Shown here piece after piece: positions 42,813-51,104 of a stretch of 64,000 nucleotides of DNA (position 1 is its first letter; each line of letters opens with the position of its first letter). This DNA is from CAZISM01 sp964541895 (GTDB lineage: Bacteria > Zhuqueibacterota > Zhuqueibacteria > Residuimicrobiales > Residuimicrobiaceae), in contig CAZISM010000003.1 of NCBI GenBank assembly GCA_964541895.1, forward strand, positions 79,018-143,017. Reading direction: 5' to 3'. The position numbers and the translations under genes were made by a program. Below the pieces are notes generated by a model. It had not been told where the DNA came from. It was given only the letters and a program-made list of their open reading frames with translations, and searched no databases.

Positions 42813-43931
42813 CTACACCTGCGTCAATTGTCCCTGTTGCATCCGGTAGATCACGCCGTCCTGCGGCAATCGGGCGGACACCATCCGCTGATCAAAGGAG
42901 GTGCCGGTGATAAAACGCTGTGCTTCGGTCAGCGCCATGTTCAGAGCCGATTGAACCCGCTGCCAGTCCAGTTCGGCAAAAAGATCGTCCAGCAGCACCA
43001 CAGGCGTTTTATCCAGTTTTTTCCTGATCAGAGCGACTTCCGCTGCTTTGAGGCTGATCAGCACGCTTTTATGTTCACCGCGGGAAGCGTAGCGCCGGAC
43101 GTCTCGATCGTTGATCAAAAATTGAAAATCGTCTCGATGAGGCCCCACCAGGGTCTGGCACCGGCCCCGTTCGCGCGCGTATGCTCTTTTCAATTGGGCC
43201 TGAAACCCGTCCGCATAGCTGGCTGGACTGTGCAGCGGTACATGCGGTTTATAGACTATGTGCAAGCCGGCGCTGCCGCCGGCGAGCTGGCGATACAAGA
43301 TCTGCAGATCCGCGTTCAACTCCTCCACCAGACTTTGCCGCGCCAGTGAGATGGCCTCGGCTTTGCGCACGAGCTGGTCGTTCCAGGCGTCTAGATCGTG
43401 ACGGTGATCCGGCCGGCCCTGCGCGGCCATCTCCAAGATGCGATTGCGCTGTTTGATGATGCGATCATACTCTTTGAGATCCGCCAGGTAGCGCGGCGAG
43501 GCCTGGGACAAGAGAATATTGAAAAAACGGCGACGCTGTTGCGGCGGTCCGGCGGTGATCTCATGGTCCTCGCTGGAGAGTTTGATCACCGGAAATTGTC
43601 CCACCAGCGTCGAATAGGCCTGCACCGGCTTGCCGTCCAGTTGCATCTGTTTGCCCTGGCTCGAGGCGTAGGTCATATGAAGGTGGTGGTCCACGTGCGA
43701 CTCGTCGGTGATCACCGCGGCCAGGTGCAGGCTGATGCGGTTGTCGGCCACCAGCTCGGACTCGTCATGCGTACGAAAACTTTTTGTCAAACAGAGAAGA
43801 TAGATGCATTCGAGCAGGTTTGTTTTGCCCTGCGCGTTATCACCAAAAATATAATTCAGCGCTTTGGGAAAACGACATACCTGCGGCTGTAAATTTCGAA
43901 ATCCGTCGATATCAAGTTTCTGCACATGCAT
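42813..43931 (-). CDS. recF: DNA replication/repair protein RecF
   Basis: 372-aa SMC-like ATPase that supports RecOR loading of RecA at gaps. Walker A is FGDNAQGKTNLLECIYLL near residue 30, signature-like region SRGEHKSVLISLKAAE near 280, and Walker B VVLLDDLFAELD near 308. Length is normal. It sits 14 nt downstream of dnaN and 1 nt before dciA. Confidence 0.95.
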   Translation of the reverse strand: MHVQKLDIDGFRNLQPQVCRFPKALNYIFGDNAQGKTNLLECIYLLCLTKSFRTHDESELVADNRISLHLAAVITDESHVDHHLHMTYASSQGKQMQLDGKPVQAYSTLVGQFPVIKLSSEDHEITAGPPQQRRRFFNILLSQASPRYLADLKEYDRIIKQRNRILEMAAQGRPDHRHDLDAWNDQLVRKAEAISLARQSLVEELNADLQILYRQLAGGSAGLHIVYKPHVPLHSPASYADGFQAQLKRAYARERGRCQTLVGPHRDDFQFLINDRDVRRYASRGEHKSVLISLKAAEVALIRKKLDKTPVVLLDDLFAELDWQRVQSALNMALTEAQRFITGTSFDQRMVSARLPQDGVIYRMQQGQLTQV

Positions 43932-43945
43932 GGGGCGGCGACGGA

Positions 43946-45079
43946 TCAGACTTCGGCAGGTGTCTCTTCACTGATGCGAATCGGCATAAGCAGGTAAAGA
44001 ACGCTTTCGCCTTCCTCGGTCTCTGCGGGCGTAATGATGGCCGAATTGTTAGAATCTTTTAATTCAAACACCACCTCGTCCGTCTCCACATGGCGCAGCA
44101 CGTCCATCAGGTAATTGGAATTGTAGCCGATCTGCAGCCATTCCGCGCTGAACTGGGAGGGGATCGTCTCCTTGGCTTCGGCGCCGAATTCAATGTCCTC
44201 GGAACGAATGGTCGTTTCGGTGCTGGAGAGGATCAGACGAACCTGGTGTGTGAGCGAACTGGAAAAGATGGAAACGCGGCGCAGGGCGGCGATGAGAAGA
44301 TCGCGGTTGACGCGCAGTTCCTTGTCGTTGTCCTTGGGCAGCACGCGGTCATAATTCGGAAACGTGCCGTTAATCAGTTTGGAATACACCACGGCGTTCT
44401 CCATATGGAAAACGACATGATCTTCACCAATCTGAATTTTAACCGGTTTGTCCTGCTGATTCTTCAACAGCAGGTTCATGGTCTTTGTGGGTACAATCAG
44501 ATTTTTCCGTATATCCTTCTTGATGGGAAAATTCGATTTGGCCACCTTGGCCAGACGATGGCCGTCGGTGCTGACCAGACGTATTTCATTGGGATAGAGT
44601 TCGATGTTGATGCCGGTAAGCGCCGGCCGCAACTCATCCATGGATACGGCAAAGATGGTTTTTTCCACCATACGATTCAACAGCGCCGAATCGATGGCAA
44701 AGGATAATTCCCCCTCTTCCACATTAATTTTGGGAAAATCTTCCTTGGGCTGGGTGGCAATTTTGTATTCACCTTTTTCCGTTTTCAGGATGAGCTTGTT
44801 GCCGCTATCGGTAGAGATGCTTAATGGAACATCCGGCAGTTCACGAACAATCTCCAAAAGTATTTTAGCCGGTATGGCGACCGAGCCGTTTTCCTGACCG
44901 GAAACCTGCAGCGAGGTGGTGATGGAGATTTCCAGATCCGTACCGGTCAGTTGCAGTTTGTCTCCATCCAGGTCCATAAGCACGCATGTCAATATGGAAA
45001 TCGTCGTTTTTTGAGGGACCACCCCAATCACCTTTTGCAAGGTTTCAAAAAATTCCCTTTTCGACGTAGTAAAATTCAT
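43946..45079 (-). CDS. dnaN: DNA polymerase III beta sliding clamp
   Basis: 377-aa clamp. Motifs are MNFTTSKREFFETLQKVIGV at the start, RLVSTDGHRLAK near residue 172, and the C-terminal LYLLMPIR. Three-domain clamp length is normal. The start ATG 45079 is set by AGGAGGTGG just upstream; a GTG at 45085 would put the site too close. It follows the dnaA-dnaN spacer that carries the putative unwinding element. Confidence 0.97.
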   Translation of the reverse strand: MNFTTSKREFFETLQKVIGVVPQKTTISILTCVLMDLDGDKLQLTGTDLEISITTSLQVSGQENGSVAIPAKILLEIVRELPDVPLSISTDSGNKLILKTEKGEYKIATQPKEDFPKINVEEGELSFAIDSALLNRMVEKTIFAVSMDELRPALTGINIELYPNEIRLVSTDGHRLAKVAKSNFPIKKDIRKNLIVPTKTMNLLLKNQQDKPVKIQIGEDHVVFHMENAVVYSKLINGTFPNYDRVLPKDNDKELRVNRDLLIAALRRVSIFSSSLTHQVRLILSSTETTIRSEDIEFGAEAKETIPSQFSAEWLQIGYNSNYLMDVLRHVETDEVVFELKDSNNSAIITPAETEEGESVLYLLMPIRISEETPAEV

Positions 45080-45417
45080 GACCACCTCCTAATCAGTTCA
45101 TCGATAACAAGCAAATCCATATAAATTAATTAAATAAATTATATATTTCAAGTATTTTGTAGTAGTAGGGCCTGTGGAAAAGTGGATAACACGAACCCTT
45201 TATTATATTACGGAACAACCTGTTTAAAAACAACAGACAAAAATGAAGCAACGTAAACAATTACCCACATCGGCCTGTGGATGCAGAGTGCATAGGATGA
45301 CATTAGTCACCAATGTGCAAAAAAGAAGCGACGAGATGTGGGTGAAACTTTTTTTTGCACAGAGGATCCACCGTATACGGCGCAAAAGACTCTGTTTTCC
45401 ACACGCAGATGTGGACA
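45080..45417. other. oriC part 1: dnaA-dnaN spacer with DnaA boxes, DnaA-trio-like run and AT-rich stretch
   Basis: 338 bases without a gene. An AT-rich segment at about 45120-45155 is followed by TAGTAGTAG (45160-45168), GGCC, and two tandem DnaA-box-like sequences, TGTGGAAAA (45173-45181) and AGTGGATAA (45181-45189). Other near-consensus boxes are TTACCCACA (45261-45269) and TTTTCCACA (45395-45403), with weaker ones at 45276 and about 45411. This matches the known basal unwinding layout of bacterial origins. Confidence 0.75.
45160..45189. promoter_or_regulatory. Putative DnaA-trio element with adjoining DnaA boxes
   Basis: Three TAG triplets (45160-45168), a GGCC spacer, then TGTGGAAAA and AGTGGATAA. 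The order of AT-rich DNA, trio, GC spacer and DnaA boxes is that described for single-strand DnaA loading in B. subtilis-type origins. Each box has one mismatch to TGTGGATAA. Confidence 0.65.
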
Positions 45418-46764
45418 TCATAGTTGAGAAATTTCTATTTTGTTTTTAATGGCTTTGACCTTGTCTTTGATGCGGGCATCCTCGAGGAGAGCCTTTTCCG
45501 TGCTGGTGATGGCATGAATAACCGTCGAGTGATCGCGGCCGCCGAAATGGAGGCCGATGGTTTTCAAAGAACTATCGGTCATGGATTTGCATAAATACAT
45601 GGCGATTTGGCGAGCCTGTGCAATTTCTTTTTTGCGCGTTTTGGCGCGCAGCAAGTCGTCCGCAAAGCCAAAATGGTCCGCCGTCATTTTTTGAATGAAT
45701 TCTATGCTGATGGTGCGGCTTTTTGTGATAATGACATCGCGCAAAACCTTTTTTGCCAGATCCAGAGTGACATCGACGCCGTTAAGGGAAGCATAGGCCA
45801 GCAAGCGGATCAAAGCACCTTCCAGTTCGCGGATGTTGGAGGTGATATGGGTTGCAATGAAATGAAAAATTTCCATCGGCAGATCAATATCGTTTTCTTC
45901 CGCTTTTTTCTGCAAAATGGCTTGCCGGGTTTCCATGTCCGGCGGCTGTATGTCAACGACCAGTCCCCATTGAAAGCGGGAGATCAGCCGTTCTTCCATA
46001 CCCTGCAGCTCTTTCGGCGGCCGGTCGGACGAAAGGATGAGCTGTTTGCCTTTCTGATGGAGGGTGTTGAAGGTGTGGAAGAACTCGTCCTGGGTGCGCT
46101 CTTTATTGGCAAAAAATTGAATATCATCGACAATCAGAATGTCTACATTACGATAGATGCCGCTGAATTCGGTGGTTTTATTTTTTTGAATAGAGTTGAT
46201 AAAATCCATGGTAAAGCGTTCGCTGTCGACATAGAGCACGCGCGTCTGTGGGTATTCCGCCTTGGCATAATTGCCTACGGCTTCGATGAGATGGGTCTTG
46301 CCCAGGCCGACGCCGCCATACACCACCAGGGGGTTAAAGGTAGTTTTGCCCGGTGATTTGGCTACGGCCAGGGAAGCGGCTTTGGCAAATTTATTGCATT
46401 CCCCTTCGATAAAGCTGTCAAAGGTATAACGGACGTTGAGATTATCCAGATTTTGCATCGGACGGGAGACGCTGCGTACAGTGGACAGCGGTTCTACTTT
46501 GGCGCTCTGTTCTGCAACCAGAATCGAATAGAGCAACTTGGCGCCAGGGCCGAGAACGCGCGCCAGAGCCTGATGCAAGATATGGCTGTAATGCTGTTCC
46601 AGCCATTCATAATAAAACTGGCTCGGTACTTGAATGGTAAGATTTTTATCTTCCAGCTTTAAGGGCAAAATGGGTTTGAACCAGGTTACAAACGCATTGG
46701 CATTGACCGCTTCCTGTGCCAGTGCCAGAATTTTTTCCCATACGTCCGCTACAGGTCTCTGCAT
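45418..46764 (-). CDS. dnaA: Chromosomal replication initiator DnaA
   Basis: 448-aa AAA+ initiator. Domain I is at 1-80 (WEKILALAQEAVNANAFVTW) and the linker at about 80-110. Domain III has Walker A in VVYGGVGLGKTHLIEAVGNY near 147, Walker B ILIVDDIQFFANKERTQDEF near 210 and sensor II DRPPKELQGMEERLISRFQ-type residues near 250. Domain IV has the DNA-binding signature GGRDHSTVIHA near 405. Both flanking intergenic regions contain DnaA boxes. A TTGATA-type -35 inside the box at 46861-46869 could make transcription autoregulated. Confidence 0.98.
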   Translation of the reverse strand: MQRPVADVWEKILALAQEAVNANAFVTWFKPILPLKLEDKNLTIQVPSQFYYEWLEQHYSHILHQALARVLGPGAKLLYSILVAEQSAKVEPLSTVRSVSRPMQNLDNLNVRYTFDSFIEGECNKFAKAASLAVAKSPGKTTFNPLVVYGGVGLGKTHLIEAVGNYAKAEYPQTRVLYVDSERFTMDFINSIQKNKTTEFSGIYRNVDILIVDDIQFFANKERTQDEFFHTFNTLHQKGKQLILSSDRPPKELQGMEERLISRFQWGLVVDIQPPDMETRQAILQKKAEENDIDLPMEIFHFIATHITSNIRELEGALIRLLAYASLNGVDVTLDLAKKVLRDVIITKSRTISIEFIQKMTADHFGFADDLLRAKTRKKEIAQARQIAMYLCKSMTDSSLKTIGLHFGGRDHSTVIHAITSTEKALLEDARIKDKVKAIKNKIEISQL

Positions 46765-46936
46765 AATTGTACCATTATTCCTTTATCAACATATCGCGAA
46801 GAGCAGTAAAGCATACCAAGAAAAGGCTCTGTGGTATGATAATTAACATTTATAAAAAGGTTATCAACATCCGGTTCTATGATTTTTAAAATATAAATTA
46901 TTATAAAAAATGATGTTGTAAAAAAGACCTTCAAAT

Positions 46937-46945
46937 TTATCCACA
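46937..46945 (+). promoter_or_regulatory. Consensus DnaA box
   Basis: Exact TTATCCACA. Confidence 0.85.
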
Positions 46946-47000
46946 ATGCATGATCTGTCGGCCCTAAAGCATCAGTTTTCTGATAAAAGGAAAAGAATAA

Positions 47001-47009
47001 TTATCCACA
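47001..47009 (+). promoter_or_regulatory. Consensus DnaA box
   Basis: Exact TTATCCACA, same orientation as the one at 46937. Confidence 0.85.
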
Positions 47010-47111
47010 TCTTGTTATAAAGCCATATCCATGCCTTACAATTTAATAAACGAATAGGTAAAGTCAAGGCGTTATTTATCACGGAGAAAGAAAATTTCAG
47101 CCAGGATTACA

Positions 47112-47127
47112 GTTTGTCAAGACAAAC
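47112..47127. repeat. Inverted repeat upstream of rpmH
   Basis: GTTTGTC-AA-GACAAAC, a perfect 7-bp dyad with a 2-bp centre, about 20 bp upstream of the -35 candidate of the rpmH promoter. Possible regulator site; unassigned. Confidence 0.5.
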
Positions 47128-47147
47128 AGGTCGGTTGGCAAAAGTAC

Positions 47148-47176
47148 TTGAGAAATTACTTGATTTTTAATAGAAA
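47148..47176 (+). promoter_or_regulatory. Promoter candidate for rpmH-rnpA operon
   Basis: TTGAGA at 47148-47153, a 17-nt spacer, then TAGAAA at 47171-47176 (4 of 6 to TATAAT). It lies about 50 nt before the rpmH start. Alternatives overlap in this AT-rich stretch. Confidence 0.4.
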
Positions 47177-47226
47177 AATTATTAAATATATAGGCTATAT
47201 TTATACCCATTTTACAGGAGAGAACG

Positions 47227-47370
47227 ATGAAACGAACATTTCAACCCAGCAAGAGAAAGCGTACCAACAAGCACGGCTTTCGCGCCAGAATGAGCAGCAA
47301 AAACGGCCGTCTGGTCCTGAAAAGCAGAAGAGCCAAAGGCCGCAAAAAACTAACGGTCAGTGATGAATAA
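47227..47370 (+). CDS. rpmH: 50S ribosomal protein L34
   Basis: 47 aa, translated from ATG 47227 to TAA 47368. The L34 signature is complete: MKRTFQPSKRKRTNKHGFRA, then RMSSKNGRLVLKSRRAKGRK (shown as two blocks). The short C-terminal extension KLTVSDE is slightly longer than typical (44-46 aa). ACAGGAGAG ribosome site upstream. First gene of the conserved rpmH-rnpA-yidD-yidC cluster beside the origin. Confidence 0.97.
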   Translation: MKRTFQPSKRKRTNKHGFRARMSSKNGRLVLKSRRAKGRKKLTVSDE

Positions 47371-47381
47371 GACCTGCAACG

Positions 47382-47729
47382 GTGAAGACATACAGTTTGC
47401 CTAAATACATGATCATCAGGAAGAACTCTGACTTTTCAGAGATCTTTCAACATGGTAAACATATCTCAAACCGGTATTTTTCAATCGCCTTTCTCAACGG
47501 AGCGACCGTCCAGATAGGCTTTACCTGTCGTAGATGCAAAAACGTGTGTCAGAGAAACCGGCTGAAAAGGCTTGGACGGGAGCTGGCGCGCAGCTCTGCC
47601 CTGTTTCGCTCCCTATCGGTCAAAATGATTCTCGTCATGAAAGAGACCGCGGATACGATCCCTTATCAGCTCCTCAAAGATGCCTTTGAGGAGCTGATAA
47701 GCAACATTGCCCAAAAAAGCCAGTCATGA
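47382..47729 (+). CDS. rnpA: Ribonuclease P protein component
   Basis: 115-aa RNase P protein that helps the RNA subunit process tRNA 5' ends. The RNR-like motif VCQRNRLKRLGREL lies near residue 55, and KNSDFSEIFQHGKHIS near 15 is typical. GTG start at 47382 gives the expected N-terminus (MKTYSLPKYMIIRKNSDF); the ATG at 47409 would cut the leading strand. It overlaps yidD by 4 nt. Confidence 0.93.
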   Translation: MKTYSLPKYMIIRKNSDFSEIFQHGKHISNRYFSIAFLNGATVQIGFTCRRCKNVCQRNRLKRLGRELARSSALFRSLSVKMILVMKETADTIPYQLLKDAFEELISNIAQKSQS

Positions 47730-47965
47730 AAACTGCCTTAATCTACATCCATCGCTTTTTCAAAGTGACGGTTATTTCCTTTATCCGCTTCTACAAGACC
47801 TTTTTGTCCCCGTGGTTGCCTTCGTCCTGCAGATACTATCCCACCTGCTCGGAATATGCCGCTCAGGCTATCGAAAAATACGGCATACTGAAAGGTGGAT
47901 ACAAATCAACCATACGCATACTTAAATGTAATCCGCTATTTCCTGGCGGATATGACCCTGTTTAA
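47726..47965 (+). CDS. yidD: YidD membrane protein insertion efficiency factor
   Basis: 79 aa with the hallmark FYKTFLSPWLPSSCRYYPTC followed by SEYAAQAIEKYGILKGG and CNPLFPGGYDPV. It assists YidC-dependent membrane insertion. ATG overlaps the rnpA stop; yidC follows 19 nt later. Confidence 0.96.
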   Translation: MKTALIYIHRFFKVTVISFIRFYKTFLSPWLPSSCRYYPTCSEYAAQAIEKYGILKGGYKSTIRILKCNPLFPGGYDPV

Positions 47966-47984
47966 TCAAAGATCGAAGAACATC

Positions 47985-49652
47985 ATGAATTTCGACAAAA
48001 AAGCCATATATGCCTTTTTACTAATCGGTTTGGTCTTTTTGCTGGTGCAGACGCCATGGTATAAAAAGGCCTTTTTCCCGCAACTCTATCAACAGGAGCT
48101 GCTCCGCAAGGCGCAAAAGGACAGCCTCACCACCATTCCGGCGGCAGAAAGCCCCGCGCAGAAAATTTCTGCTTCTGACCATACAACACCCGAGAAAAAG
48201 GCTGTGGTCGTAGAACCGGCGCAGCGAGAAACCCTCTACACCGTGCATACCGAACTCTATAGCGCCACCTTCAGCAGCAAAGGCGCTCGTTTGATCAGCT
48301 GGACCCTGAACAAATATGTTGATGGCTATGGTAAACCGGTGCAGATGATCAATGAAGAGATGGAAGGCAATCTCAATCTCACCTTCCATACCAAAGAGGG
48401 TGACTCAACCAGCACCGCCCTGTGGCCCTTCACCTGCAGCGACGATACCGTTCAGCAGATCAGCAACAATGGCAGCACCTTACGATTCGTCTATGCCATG
48501 GCTCCTGAGCGGCAGATCATCAAAGAGTACCGATTTTACCGCAATCAATACCATTTTGATCTGAATCTCTCCATGCAAAACATGGATCAGGTTATAGCCA
48601 ACAAAGCGTTTACCCTGGCTGCTCCCTCCGGACTCCATTCCACGGAAAAGCGTGTTGAAGAGGATATGAGCTACGCCAAAGCCATTGTGGCGGCTGGCGG
48701 CGAAATAAATAAAAGCTACAAGACCAACGGCCAGCTCTATAAAGAAACCGGCAGCATCGATTGGGTTGCCGTACGCACCAAATATTTTGCCCTGGCCATC
48801 ATGCCGACGCAGAGCAAAGGCATGTATGCCCACGTTTCCGGCACAGAATTCATCGCCAAACAGGATCCAGGTGAAAAATGGAAAAAAATCGCCATCAGCC
48901 TGACCATGCCCTTTACCAAAAGCGATTATCAGGAGACCTTTAAGGTTTTCCTTGGTCCCATGGATGACGAAATTCTTAAATCCTATATGGTTGGTCTGGA
49001 AAACACCATGGATATGGGACCCAAATATATTATGCCGATCAGCTCGGCCATCCTTTGGACCTTCAAGCTCATCCACAAATTCGTGCCCAATTATGGCGTT
49101 GTCCTGATCCTTTTCTCCCTGTTAATTAAAATCATCACCACGCCGTTAACCAACAAAAGCTACTCTTCCATGAAAAAGATGCAGACCCTGCAGCCCAAAC
49201 TTGCGGAACTCAAGGAAAAGTACGGCAATGACGCGCAACGGCTCAACAAGGAGACCATGCGTCTGTACAAGGAAGAGGGTATCAACCCCATGAGCGGATG
49301 TTTTCCCATTTTGCTGCAGATTCCCATTTTTATCGCCCTGTTCAACGTCTTTCGCGCCACCATCGAATTGCGTCAGGAAGGTTTTTTTGCCTGGATTACC
49401 GATTTGTCCAATCCGGACACCATTGCCACCATCGGGACTATTCCGATTAATATCCTGCCCATTTTGATGGGTCTGACCATGATTTGGCAGCAAAAGCTAA
49501 CGGTCACAGATCCTAAACAAAAAGCCATGGTTTACCTGATGCCGGCGATGATGATCTTTCTTTTCTATTCGTTTCCGTCTGGATTAAACTTATATTATAC
49601 AATATTTAACGTTTTAGCCATGTTGCAGCAAAAGTATCTGCAACCCGCCTGA
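47985..49652 (+). CDS. yidC: Membrane protein insertase YidC
   Basis: 555-aa Oxa1-family insertase. TM1 lies at about 6-22, then a large periplasmic beta domain (residues about 60-330) as in Gram-negative YidC. The conserved insertase core has PNYGVVLILFSLLIKIITTP near 365 and then NPMSGCFPILLQIPIFIALF near 440. ATG 47985 chosen; the frame extends upstream into yidD. Followed by a terminator. Confidence 0.97.
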   Translation: MNFDKKAIYAFLLIGLVFLLVQTPWYKKAFFPQLYQQELLRKAQKDSLTTIPAAESPAQKISASDHTTPEKKAVVVEPAQRETLYTVHTELYSATFSSKGARLISWTLNKYVDGYGKPVQMINEEMEGNLNLTFHTKEGDSTSTALWPFTCSDDTVQQISNNGSTLRFVYAMAPERQIIKEYRFYRNQYHFDLNLSMQNMDQVIANKAFTLAAPSGLHSTEKRVEEDMSYAKAIVAAGGEINKSYKTNGQLYKETGSIDWVAVRTKYFALAIMPTQSKGMYAHVSGTEFIAKQDPGEKWKKIAISLTMPFTKSDYQETFKVFLGPMDDEILKSYMVGLENTMDMGPKYIMPISSAILWTFKLIHKFVPNYGVVLILFSLLIKIITTPLTNKSYSSMKKMQTLQPKLAELKEKYGNDAQRLNKETMRLYKEEGINPMSGCFPILLQIPIFIALFNVFRATIELRQEGFFAWITDLSNPDTIATIGTIPINILPILMGLTMIWQQKLTVTDPKQKAMVYLMPAMMIFLFYSFPSGLNLYYTIFNVLAMLQQKYLQPA

Positions 49653-49686
49653 GCAAAGTATGTATCTAATTGTTTTTTAAATATAT

Positions 49687-49716
49687 GCCCCGCCTCAAAG
49701 TGGGGCTTTCTTTTTC
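49687..49716 (+). terminator. Rho-independent terminator after yidC
   Basis: Stem GCCCC/GGGGC (49687-49691, 49702-49706) plus one G-T pair, a 10-base region between, then TTTCTTTTT. Confidence 0.75.
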
Positions 49717-49731
49717 TATGAACTCGATCGT

Positions 49732-51102
49732 ATGCTAAGCCATTCCAGTGACACCATTGTCGCGCAATCCACTGCCCGCGGCATCGGAGCGATAGCTGTC
49801 ATCCGGGTCAGCGGCAGCCAGGCCATTGCCAGCGTGGATGCCATTTTTTCCCGTCCTGCTGCCCTCTGCACGGCCCAGGCGAAAACCGTTCTCCACGGTT
49901 ATATGATGGAGGACGGCAGGCCGGTTGATGAGGTTTTGCTGTGCAAGTTCGAGCAGCCCAATTCATATACCGGTGAAGATCTGGTTGAGATATCCTGTCA
50001 CGGCAGCCCTTTCATTTGCGAAAAAATCATTCAGCTCATCGTGGCCCAGGGTTGTCGGATCGCAGAGCCAGGGGAGTTCAGTCGGCGCGCTTTCATCAAC
50101 GGCAAAATTGATTTGCTGCAAGCAGAAGCAATCGCCGACTTGATCCAGTCACAAACTGCCCGGAGCTTGTCGCAAGCCCTGGAACACCTGCAAGGTCAAT
50201 TATCCAAACGGCTGCAGACCATTCGCCGGCAACTGCTGCAGCAGTGCAGCCTGCTGGAGATCGAACTGGATTTCAGCGAAGAGGAGATTTTTGTCAATCG
50301 CACGCAACTGCTGGCGGATCTGCACCAGGTTCACTCAGAACTGTCCGCCATGCTGGATTCTTTTTCCTATGGCAGAATTTTACGGGAAGGGGCGCACATT
50401 GTCGTTATTGGTAAACCAAACGTCGGCAAATCGAGCCTCATGAATGCATTATTAAGGATGGACAGAGCCATTGTCTCTGACATGGCCGGGACCACCCGGG
50501 ACAGCCTGGAAGAGAGCCTCAATATAGATGGTTTTCTTTTTCGTATAAGTGACACCGCTGGTCTTCGCAACTCAGCCGATCCTGTTGAACGGCTCGGTAT
50601 CGACCGCGCCAAACAGATCATGGCCAAGGCAGATATTATCCTGTTGGTAGTCGACGGCAGCGCCGCTTTGAGCGAGGAGGACGAGCAGATTTTGCGAAGC
50701 TGCGGCGATGTCGACAAATCGTATCTGATTGTGCTCAACAAACAGGATCTGGGTTTGCAGCCCTTTTTCGCTGCCAACGCGTTCGGCTATCCTGTTGTAG
50801 CCGTTTCCTGCCACAGCGGTTTCGGCCTGCATGAACTGGAACAGAGGTTAAAGGAGTGTGTGTTATTACGAAAGCATGAGCAGCAGGAGGTGGTGATCGA
50901 CAAAGTCCGTCACTGGCACATCCTGTCCGCCGCCAACAAGGATTTGGAACATGCGCTGGAATCATTGCAAAACAACCGCTCACCTGAATTTGTCGCCCTG
51001 GACCTGAAATCCGCCCTCTATCATATCGGCGAATTGACAGGGGAGGTGACCAGTCAGGAGATTTTAAATACCATTTTTGCCCACTATTGTATTGGTAAAT
51101 AG
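49732..51102 (+). CDS. mnmE: tRNA modification GTPase MnmE
   Basis: 456-aa GTPase that, with MnmG, makes the 5-(carboxymethyl)aminomethyl group on wobble U34. N-terminal tetrahydrofolate-binding domain (SSDTIVAQSTARGIGAIAVI at the start). Inserted G domain with GKPNVGKSSLMNALLR near residue 227, DTAGLRN near 273 and NKQD near 340. The C-terminal FAHYCIGK carries the essential Cys. It begins about 16 nt after the terminator, so its promoter must be within or close to yidC. mnmG follows immediately. Confidence 0.97.
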   Translation: MLSHSSDTIVAQSTARGIGAIAVIRVSGSQAIASVDAIFSRPAALCTAQAKTVLHGYMMEDGRPVDEVLLCKFEQPNSYTGEDLVEISCHGSPFICEKIIQLIVAQGCRIAEPGEFSRRAFINGKIDLLQAEAIADLIQSQTARSLSQALEHLQGQLSKRLQTIRRQLLQQCSLLEIELDFSEEEIFVNRTQLLADLHQVHSELSAMLDSFSYGRILREGAHIVVIGKPNVGKSSLMNALLRMDRAIVSDMAGTTRDSLEESLNIDGFLFRISDTAGLRNSADPVERLGIDRAKQIMAKADIILLVVDGSAALSEEDEQILRSCGDVDKSYLIVLNKQDLGLQPFFAANAFGYPVVAVSCHSGFGLHELEQRLKECVLLRKHEQQEVVIDKVRHWHILSAANKDLEHALESLQNNRSPEFVALDLKSALYHIGELTGEVTSQEILNTIFAHYCIGK

Positions 51103-51104
51103 TG

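Larger units (their letters stand above)
46765..47226. other. oriC part 2: dnaA-rpmH intergenic region with DnaA boxes
   Basis: 462 bases without a gene, AT-rich. Two perfect DnaA boxes TTATCCACA lie at 46937-46945 and 47001-47009, and two TTATCAACA variants at 46783-46791 and 46861-46869, all in the same orientation. Promoters for dnaA (minus) and rpmH (plus) must lie here. An inverted repeat occurs at 47112-47127. Confidence 0.75.
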
